5,032 nt of DNA, from contig JAFAWC010000449.1 of the NCBI GenBank assembly GCA_019242135.1, positions 1 to 5,032 on the forward strand, read 5' to 3'. The DNA comes from Mycobacteriaceae bacterium (GTDB taxonomy: Bacteria > Actinomycetota > Actinomycetes > Mycobacteriales > Mycobacteriaceae). Below the pieces are notes generated by a model. That model was given only the letters and a program-made list of their open reading frames with translations, did not search any database and had not been told where the DNA came from. The translations under genes and the position numbers were made by a program. Of this stretch, positions 1 through 5,032 are shown in pieces. Positions within the stretch are counted from its first letter, which is position 1; each line of letters opens with the position of its first letter.

Positions 1-795
1 GGTCTCGAACTCCGGCGTCTCGATGAGCAGCAACCGGTCGCCCATCGTCTCGGTGCCCATGAACTGGACGAGGACGCTGTAGAGGATGTTGTTCTGCCGC
101 GCGACGTACAGTGAGTTACTGACCGCGTAGGTGCGCTCCCAGTCCTCGCCGAGTTTTGTCTTCCACCCCTCGATGACGTTCATCCAGTGGCCAACCTGGG
201 CGTTGGCGGCGATGCCGATCGTCTTGGCCGAATGGGGTGCGGTGTCGCCGATGTAGTTCTCGATGTCGTCGTAGCTGTAGCCCCCCTTTGCGAGGCACGC
301 GTCCATGAAGGCCACATTCTTTTGCAGAATCGTGCGCAGCAGGGAGCATTCATCGTCGGAGATGTCCAGGGCATCAAGGCCTTCGAGGGCTGTCTGATTT
401 TGGGCTCGGTACATCTCGAGCGGGGGGCGCCACAGTTGATTCGCATACGCATTGGACACGTACGGCGCGACAATCTCATAGATGGCCATGGTGCTGTGAC
501 CCACCGACTTGGCCAGCTGGTAGGTGATCGGCACCGGCGGCGCGACTTCCGGTTCCTGGCCGGGCGGGTAAAGGATCATCTGGCCGCCCGCGCCGGTGAA
601 CAGCGCCAGGATGATGGGCACCTGATCGCGCATATTCTGCTTGAATTTCACCAGGGATACCTCGTAAAGCTGCAGCATGGACTCGTTCAGCGCGAGGACC
701 GCGTGCTCGGCGACGACGCGCGCACTTGCCGGCGGCTCGTCAGCGACGACTGGCCGCATGAAGTCCGGGATCGTGCTGCTATTGGTTTCGGCCAT
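1..795 (-). CDS. Unassigned soluble protein, C-terminus cut off by window edge
   Basis: This is an open frame of 265 codons with no stop before the window edge, so the true C-terminus is missing. The start ATG is at 795-793. It is preceded by a strong Shine-Dalgarno (AAGGAG, 8 bases away), which fixes the start. The only nearby upstream ATG (817-815) is out of frame. I do not recognise the family and see no signal peptide, membrane helix, cofactor motif or repeat. Visible features are a short polar N-terminus (1-30) and probable amphipathic helices around 30-65. A Pro/Gly-rich stretch (TGAGGQ at 67-72, then YPPGQEPEVAPPVP) follows near 67-89. The C-terminal half is rich in aromatic residues and Asn, including GHWMNVIEGW (202-211) and SLYVARQNNILYS (228-240). 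Such specific aromatic and polar content argues for a real folded protein rather than a chance frame. It lies 47 bases after the ABM membrane gene on the same strand, so it is probably the last visible gene of the same operon. Any role in the molybdenum hydroxylase pathway is inference from position only. Confidence 0.85.
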   Translation of the reverse strand, partial: MAETNSSTIPDFMRPVVADEPPASARVVAEHAVLALNESMLQLYEVSLVKFKQNMRDQVPIILALFTGAGGQMILYPPGQEPEVAPPVPITYQLAKSVGHSTMAIYEIVAPYVSNAYANQLWRPPLEMYRAQNQTALEGLDALDISDDECSLLRTILQKNVAFMDACLAKGGYSYDDIENYIGDTAPHSAKTIGIAANAQVGHWMNVIEGWKTKLGEDWERTYAVSNSLYVARQNNILYSVLVQFMGTETMGDRLLLIETPEFET

Positions 796-803
796 AGTGG
801 TTG

Positions 804-810
804 CTCCTTC
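804..810 (-). promoter_or_regulatory. Strong ribosome binding site of the unassigned gene
   Basis: The minus strand reads GAAGGAG here, ending 8 bases before the ATG at 795-793. This is the best Shine-Dalgarno match in the window. The surrounding 47-base gap (796-842) shows no convincing hairpin, terminator or promoter, so the gene is probably translated independently from a shared transcript. Confidence 0.8.
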
Positions 811-842
811 TCATTTGATGGCGTGAGTAAACGTCGCGGGTC

Positions 843-1814
843 TCAGGGCAGCTGCCAGAACACGGTGGTCACCAGCCAGAACAGCACCACCCAACACGTC
901 ATCACCGTCGCGATCAACATGGCGGCGCGAATGTTCGTCGCAGCCTTCGGTGCATCGGGAGCCGCATACAGCCATCGCTTGAGCAACGGATTCACATAGA
1001 ACGGCATCGTGACGAACGTCATGACGAAGCTGGACAACAGATTTCCAATCAGCATGGCAAGCCACATCGGCAGCTTCGCCGGCGAGGTCGCCAAGGTGAG
1101 CAGCACCACCGTCGGATACAAGCCGAACCACACCGCGATCGACGTCTTCGTCAGCGACGGGGCGCGCGCCGGGCCACCATCTTCGTCGAACGCGAACCAG
1201 CTGCCGAACGAGTTATCGATCGTGCGCAGCTGGAAGTCGCTGAACCTCTTCCCTTCATCGAGAAGCTGTTCGCGCTCACTCGACGTCAGCCACCTGTCCA
1301 GGTCAGTGGCGCTGTCATAGCGGTAGAGCACCGTCCACTCTTCCTGCACGCCCTCGATCGGCCGGAAGATCTCAGAACCGCGAAAGCCCGGAAATTTGTT
1401 CTCCGCCAACCGAAGTCGCTCCTGCCAGGAAACGAACCCGTCCACGTGCTCAGGTGCGACCCGATGGGTAACCACGGCCGTTACGAGCGTATCGGGGAGC
1501 GTGGCCCTGCCCGTGACGACTTGCTGGGTGGGTGGGCCGTCAAGGTAGCGCCGCCCTTCGGCAAGACCGTCCTGGCGCGTGGCGCTGTTGATCCACGCAT
1601 GCAGATTCAGCAGTGAATCAAAGCGGTATATCACCGACCACTGCGGCTGCGAGCGTGTCGGCGGGTTGATCTCCGCGGCAATGAATCCCGGATAGTGCGA
1701 CGCCGCGCTGTTGAGTCCCTGCTGCCAAATCAGGAACGCCTCTTCGCAGCCGGGACGGACTTTTTCTCCGATGATGACAGTGGCGAAGTTGTCGGCGAGT
1801 TTCGCGGCGGACAT
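843..1814 (-). CDS. Tandem ABM-domain protein with three C-terminal membrane helices
   Basis: The protein is 323 residues and complete. Two copies of an ABM-type ferredoxin-like domain occupy about 10-100 and 108-200. They align with each other at an offset of 100-101 residues: F-x-x-W-Q (27-31 / 127-131), PGF (42-44 / 142-144), QPQWSVIYRFDS / QEEWTVLYRYDS, a Trp at 74 / 175, and EGRRY / EGKRF. Hydrophobic segments near 224-243, 248-271 and 297-320 look like three membrane helices. The basic loop between the second and third (KR, K, R at 279-296) suggests that loop and the ABM domains face the cytoplasm. Single ABM domains usually pair as dimers, so the tandem could form an internal pair. The superfamily includes cofactor-free monooxygenases and heme-degrading enzymes, but I see no basis for choosing a reaction. 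The architecture resembles membrane-anchored 'antibiotic biosynthesis monooxygenase' proteins (COG3224-like, from memory). The start is the first ATG after an in-frame stop, which is the TGA of the upstream gene, 15 bases away. No clear Shine-Dalgarno is present, so translational coupling is likely. Confidence 0.92.
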   Translation of the reverse strand: MSAAKLADNFATVIIGEKVRPGCEEAFLIWQQGLNSAASHYPGFIAAEINPPTRSQPQWSVIYRFDSLLNLHAWINSATRQDGLAEGRRYLDGPPTQQVVTGRATLPDTLVTAVVTHRVAPEHVDGFVSWQERLRLAENKFPGFRGSEIFRPIEGVQEEWTVLYRYDSATDLDRWLTSSEREQLLDEGKRFSDFQLRTIDNSFGSWFAFDEDGGPARAPSLTKTSIAVWFGLYPTVVLLTLATSPAKLPMWLAMLIGNLLSSFVMTFVTMPFYVNPLLKRWLYAAPDAPKAATNIRAAMLIATVMTCWVVLFWLVTTVFWQLP

Positions 1815-1829
1815 CGAGGTCTGCGGTGC
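1815..1829 (-). other. In-frame 15-base junction between large subunit stop and ABM start
   Basis: The large subunit ends with TGA at 1832-1830, and the ABM gene begins with ATG at 1814-1812. The 15 bases between (GCACCGCAGACCTCG) are five sense codons, so both genes lie in one frame separated by a single stop. No purine-rich Shine-Dalgarno is visible in the junction. Reinitiation by ribosomes finishing the upstream gene is the simplest explanation. Confidence 0.8.
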
Positions 1830-4547
1830 TCAGGCGGTCGGGGTCAGTCGCGATGACCGCAGCGCCGTAAAAATCCGGTCGGGCGTTAACGGCAGGTCAC
1901 GATATCGAACGCCGGTTGCGTCGTGAACCGCGTTGGCCATCGCGGGCGCGACCGGGTTGATGCACATTTCGGCGATCCCCTTGGACCGCACGGGGCCCGC
2001 CGAGTCGGTCGAGTCGACCAGGATCACCTCGGTGCGGGGAGCGTCGGCGTAGGTCGGGATGCGGTAGTTGCGCAGCGTCGGATTGGTCATGACGCCGTTG
2101 TCGTCGACCATATGGTGCTCGGTCAGCACGAAGCCAAGGCCCTGGGTCACGCCGCCTTCGATCTGCCCTCGTACCTGTTGCGGATTGATGACCACCCCGG
2201 CGTCGGTGGCCTGCACGCTATAGAGGATGCGGATCTCACCGGTCACCCGGTGCACCGCGACACGGAAGCCGTGCGTGTTGGAGGCAAGGCTGCGCGGCGA
2301 GCCATACGCCTTGCGCGATTCAGTCAACAGCACACCCCGGCCTGCGGCGGCCGCCGCCAGTTCGGTCAGCAGAACACGGGTGTCGCCGCAGCGCACAGCG
2401 TCGTCATCCATGGTGCATGACGCCAGGCCCGCCCCGGTGTGCGCGGAAGCGAAACGCAAAATCCGATCGCGCAGCGCGATCGACGTTCGCTGCACCGCGT
2501 TGCCGGCGACGAACAGTCCCGCGCTGGCGAACGCACCGGTGTCGAACCCGGTACGATCGGTGTCGGACTGGATGAGCCGGATCCGCGCCGGAGTGGTGCC
2601 CAACTCGGCCGCGGCGATCTGGACGTGGGCCGTCGATGTTCCTTCACCGAACTCGGAAGTGCCCACGGCGATCTCATACATTCCATCGGCGCCGAGGGTC
2701 GCGAGCCCGACCGATATGTGTTCAGTCGGTGGTGCGGTTTCGTCCATCGAACTGGCGGTGCCAGTGCCGATCCGCCAGTCCTCACCTAGCACCTCCCCGT
2801 CGGGGTGAGCGCGCAGCGCGGCATCGACACGATTGATACACATAGCCAACGTGTCCTCGGTGAACTCGACGTCATCAGCCTCGACGTGGATCGACAGCAG
2901 CGGATCACCGGGCCGAACGATGTTGCGTCGGCGCAACTCCAGCGGATCCATGCCGAGCGCGACGGCCAACTCATGCATCGCCGACTCCACCGCGAACACC
3001 GGCTGAGTCATGCCGTAGCCGCGCAACGCCCCGCTGGGCACGGTGTTGGTATACACCGCGTACCCGTCGAATTTCTTATTGGGACAGCGGTAGATCGCGA
3101 TCGCGGACCCCCCTGCGAACAGCGTCTCACCGCCGTGATTGCCGTAGGCGCCGGTATTGGACACGTTGCGGTACTGAAAGGCGGTAAGCGTGCCGTCGGC
3201 GCGTGCACCGAGTTTCACCGTGATCTTCATCGGGTGCCTGGGGGAGGCGGTGGTGAACTCCTCTTCTCGGGTGTACTCCCAACTCGTCGGGCGGCCGGTG
3301 TCCAGCGTGGCCAACGCCACCAAATCCTCGCTGATCACCTCCTGCTTACCGCCGAAAGCGCCACCGACGCGCTTGCAGAACACCCGCAGTTGATCCGGGC
3401 GCAAGTCGAATAGGTGCGCCAGTTTCCCTTTGGCGATCCATGGGGATTGTGAGCTGGTCCGAACGTGCAGTCGGCCATCTTCCATCCAGGCGATGGACCC
3501 GTGTGTCTCCAAGTGTGCATGCTGCACCCGCGGCGTAAAGTAGGTGCCTTCATGAATGACGTCGGCCTCGGCGAACCCTTTTGCGACGTCACCGATCTCG
3601 CCGTGCAACTCGACCAAGACGTTATGCACCGGGTCCTGAACGAACGGGTCGTCGGAACCGTGCAGCTGCGGCGCACCGAAGGCCATCGCCTCTTCAGGAT
3701 CGAACACCGCGGGCAGCACCTCGTAGTCGACGAGCACCTTGCGGCAGCCTTCCTCGGCGGCGCCAATCGTGTCGGCCAGCACCGCGACCACCCGCTGGCC
3801 AACAAAACGCACCACGTTGTCCAGAATGTACGTGTCGTCCGGGTCGACAAGATGATCCGTGTGGATCGCGGTGCTGAAAAGCTTGCGGGGCACGTCTTCC
3901 CACGTGTACACGCGATGCACCCCGGGCACGGCCAGTGCCGCGGACTTGTCGATCGATATAATGCGCGCGTGCGCATGGGGTGAGTGCAGCACCTTCAAAT
4001 GGAGCATGCCCGACAGGTCCGTATCCATCGTGTATTCGGCGCGCCCGGTCACGACCGCGGTCCCTGCGGGTGCACCTACACTCGTGCCGATCGCCTGGCC
4101 TGGCGCTGCCTCTTCGATCGCGGCCACGCCGTCGACCGCATCTTCGATGGCCCGATAACCGGTGCAGCGGCACAAGTTACCTTTCAACGCGTGCGGCAGG
4201 TCCTTCTTTTGGTCAGCGGTCAAAGCGGACGCCGTCATAATCATGCCGGGAGTGCAGAAGCCGCATTGGAACCCGGGGGCGTCGCGAAACTGCCGCTGCA
4301 TCGGGTGCAGGTTCTCAGGTGAACCGAGCCCCTCGATCGTGGTCACCTCACGCCTGTCGGCGCGGAACGCCGGCGTAATGCAGCTGTGCACAGGATGACC
4401 GTCGAGCCAGACCGTGCAGGCACCGCAATCGCCGGCGTCACAACCCTTTTTGACCCCGTGCCAGCCTAAGTAACGCAGGAACGTGCGCAGGCACTGACCG
4501 GGATGCGGCTCTTGTGAAAACGTCTTGCCGTTGACAATGTAGCTCAT
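1830..4547 (-). CDS. Molybdenum hydroxylase, fused [2Fe-2S] and molybdopterin large subunit
   Basis: This is a 905-residue xanthine dehydrogenase/aldehyde oxidase family subunit that oxidises a substrate at a molybdopterin centre. The N-terminal plant-type [2Fe-2S] domain has Cys36, 41, 44 and 56. The second cluster domain has Cys95, 98, 126 and 128, with Gln94 before it as expected for a pterin contact. A short linker (about 145-162) leads to the a/b hammerhead domain (about 163-282) and the molybdenum-binding region (about 300-895). That region has SSQSP (Gln367), VGGAFGGK (394-401), ALRGYG (507-512), EFGEGT (632-637) and SKGIAE, whose Glu860 matches the catalytic glutamate. By hand alignment with bovine xanthine oxidase, purine-binding Glu802 and Arg880 become Gln402 and Phe477, so an aldehyde or other heterocycle is more likely than xanthine. 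Length and domain order resemble Desulfovibrio gigas aldehyde oxidoreductase (about 907 residues), but here an FAD subunit gene overlaps upstream by one base. The frame is open to 4844, but residues before MSYIVNG overlap the FAD gene and are not family-like. GTG at 4550 is a possible alternative start. Confidence 0.96.
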   Translation of the reverse strand: MSYIVNGKTFSQEPHPGQCLRTFLRYLGWHGVKKGCDAGDCGACTVWLDGHPVHSCITPAFRADRREVTTIEGLGSPENLHPMQRQFRDAPGFQCGFCTPGMIMTASALTADQKKDLPHALKGNLCRCTGYRAIEDAVDGVAAIEEAAPGQAIGTSVGAPAGTAVVTGRAEYTMDTDLSGMLHLKVLHSPHAHARIISIDKSAALAVPGVHRVYTWEDVPRKLFSTAIHTDHLVDPDDTYILDNVVRFVGQRVVAVLADTIGAAEEGCRKVLVDYEVLPAVFDPEEAMAFGAPQLHGSDDPFVQDPVHNVLVELHGEIGDVAKGFAEADVIHEGTYFTPRVQHAHLETHGSIAWMEDGRLHVRTSSQSPWIAKGKLAHLFDLRPDQLRVFCKRVGGAFGGKQEVISEDLVALATLDTGRPTSWEYTREEEFTTASPRHPMKITVKLGARADGTLTAFQYRNVSNTGAYGNHGGETLFAGGSAIAIYRCPNKKFDGYAVYTNTVPSGALRGYGMTQPVFAVESAMHELAVALGMDPLELRRRNIVRPGDPLLSIHVEADDVEFTEDTLAMCINRVDAALRAHPDGEVLGEDWRIGTGTASSMDETAPPTEHISVGLATLGADGMYEIAVGTSEFGEGTSTAHVQIAAAELGTTPARIRLIQSDTDRTGFDTGAFASAGLFVAGNAVQRTSIALRDRILRFASAHTGAGLASCTMDDDAVRCGDTRVLLTELAAAAAGRGVLLTESRKAYGSPRSLASNTHGFRVAVHRVTGEIRILYSVQATDAGVVINPQQVRGQIEGGVTQGLGFVLTEHHMVDDNGVMTNPTLRNYRIPTYADAPRTEVILVDSTDSAGPVRSKGIAEMCINPVAPAMANAVHDATGVRYRDLPLTPDRIFTALRSSRLTPTA

Positions 4548-5032
4548 CACAAGCCCCCGAGCTCGATCCTGATTTCTTCGGCGTAGTACTTGGCCAGGTG
4601 CCGGCGATGATCCGGTGTACCGTTGGGGTCGGCGAACCAGACCTCCGCTGGTATCGCATCGATGTGTTCTTGCAACGTGTCGGCATCGGGCACCGTGCCG
4701 AACTGCAGAACCACCGGATGCGTGGTCCCCGCCGTGATGGTGATCATCAGATCGTCGGTGGCGGGCGTCTGGGTCGCAACCATGAATATCGTGGAGCGGC
4801 CCAGCTTGGTCAGCGTGAATCGCCGGTGGGTGTATCGCTTGCACAGCGCGTCGTTGGAGATGTGCACACTACGCAGGATTTCCCCCGGTCGCAGCACGTT
4901 TCGGTGGTCGCCGACAACGAAATCCTTCGCCGCGACTGTTCGTTCGGTTCCATCCGCGGACCAAAGGTGATAGGTCGCCCCGAGTGCCACGGTCATGGTG
5001 ATCATCGGTCCGGCAGGCAGGGACATGCAGAT
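4547..5032 (-). CDS. FAD-binding subunit of molybdenum hydroxylase, C-terminal part only
   Basis: The last 161 residues and the stop are visible, and the gene enters from the right edge in an open frame. The fragment begins ICMSLPAGPMITM, which fits the conserved 'GN(I/L)xxxxPAG' loop near the end of the FAD-binding domain in CoxM/XdhB-type medium subunits. DG-T-R-TVAAKDFVVGDHRNVLRPGEILRSVHI (window residues about 26-57) follows the usual pattern of that family (DFxxG... LxxxEIL..I.I). KRYTHRRFTLTKLGRSTIF then opens the C-terminal flavin-subunit domain (CO_deh_flav_C type). The N-terminal part, which should hold the main FAD-pyrophosphate motifs, is outside the window, so cofactor binding cannot be checked here. 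The subunit would take electrons from the [2Fe-2S] clusters of its partner and pass them to an acceptor. Its stop overlaps the large-subunit ATG by one base (TGATG), strong evidence for paired translation. The ATG at 5026 is internal, not the true start. Confidence 0.93.
   Translation of the reverse strand: MCMSLPAGPMITMTVALGATYHLWSADGTERTVAAKDFVVGDHRNVLRPGEILRSVHISNDALCKRYTHRRFTLTKLGRSTIFMVATQTPATDDLMITITAGTTHPVVLQFGTVPDADTLQEHIDAIPAEVWFADPNGTPDHRRHLAKYYAEEIRIELGGL
4554..4558 (-). promoter_or_regulatory. Probable ribosome binding site deciding the large-subunit start
   Basis: The minus strand reads GGGGG here, inside the last codons of the FAD-subunit gene. It ends 6 bases before the ATG at 4547-4545 but only 3 bases before the in-frame GTG at 4550-4548. 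The spacing favours ATG. The match is only moderate, and coupling through the TGATG overlap probably contributes more. Confidence 0.5.

Noticed and set aside
796..842. Gap between the ABM gene and the unassigned gene, considered as a terminator or promoter
   Set aside because: No stem-loop followed by a T-run and no convincing -35/-10 pair is visible in 47 bases. Only the Shine-Dalgarno stands out.
187..999. Plus-strand open frame of 270 codons
   Set aside because: It lies antisense to the unassigned gene and the end of the ABM gene, has a low-complexity Arg/His/Gly composition and shows no ribosome binding site. It is a shadow of high-GC coding on the other strand.
2341..2362. GC-rich palindrome-like run around GCGGCCGC, considered as a hairpin or regulatory site
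   Set aside because: It sits in the middle of the large-subunit gene and encodes an alanine run (residues 731-735). Codon composition explains it.
1923..2420. Plus-strand open frames opposite the large subunit, including 1923-2420, 2227-2808, 2805-3413 and 3465-3983
   Set aside because: All lie antisense to a clearly conserved gene, with compositions typical of high-GC shadow frames and no recognisable domains.
4548..4844. N-terminal extension of the large subunit to an ATG at 4844, giving 1004 residues
   Set aside because: The extra 99 residues overlap the FAD-subunit gene in another frame, are rich in His, Arg and Asp without family likeness, and precede the canonical MSYIVNG start of the [2Fe-2S] domain.

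Overview
The window is about 62% G+C by spot counts and holds one compact, single-direction gene cluster on the minus strand. Read in transcription order, from high to low coordinates, it has four genes. They are the C-terminal end of an FAD-binding subunit of a molybdenum hydroxylase (5032-4547), a complete fused [2Fe-2S]/molybdopterin large subunit (4547-1830), a membrane protein with two tandem ABM (antibiotic biosynthesis monooxygenase-like) domains (1814-843), and a soluble protein I cannot assign (795-1, running off the edge). The G+C content, tight spacing and protein style suggest a high-GC bacterium. An actinobacterium, possibly mycobacterium-like, is my best guess, but nothing in the window proves it.

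The first two genes share one base (TGATG) and clearly form one enzyme of the xanthine dehydrogenase/aldehyde oxidase family. Substrate is hydroxylated at the molybdenum site, electrons pass through two [2Fe-2S] clusters in the same chain, and then reach FAD on the partner subunit. The large subunit keeps all eight cluster cysteines, the GGAFGGK loop and the catalytic glutamate. At the positions that hold purines in xanthine dehydrogenase it has Gln402 and Phe477 instead of Glu and Arg, so it is probably not a xanthine dehydrogenase. Its substrate is unknown.

The third gene starts 15 bases after the large-subunit stop, in the same reading frame and without a clear Shine-Dalgarno sequence, so its translation is probably coupled. 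It encodes two ABM domains followed by three predicted membrane helices. The fourth gene follows after 47 bases and has a strong ribosome binding site. It has at least 265 residues and no motif I recognise.

The spacing suggests one operon whose promoter lies beyond the right edge. A natural reading is a catabolic or detoxifying oxidation module made of a molybdenum hydroxylase, a membrane-anchored ABM protein and an unknown partner. No RNA genes, mobile elements, CRISPR arrays, terminators or long gene-free stretches were found, and I see no believable gene on the plus strand.
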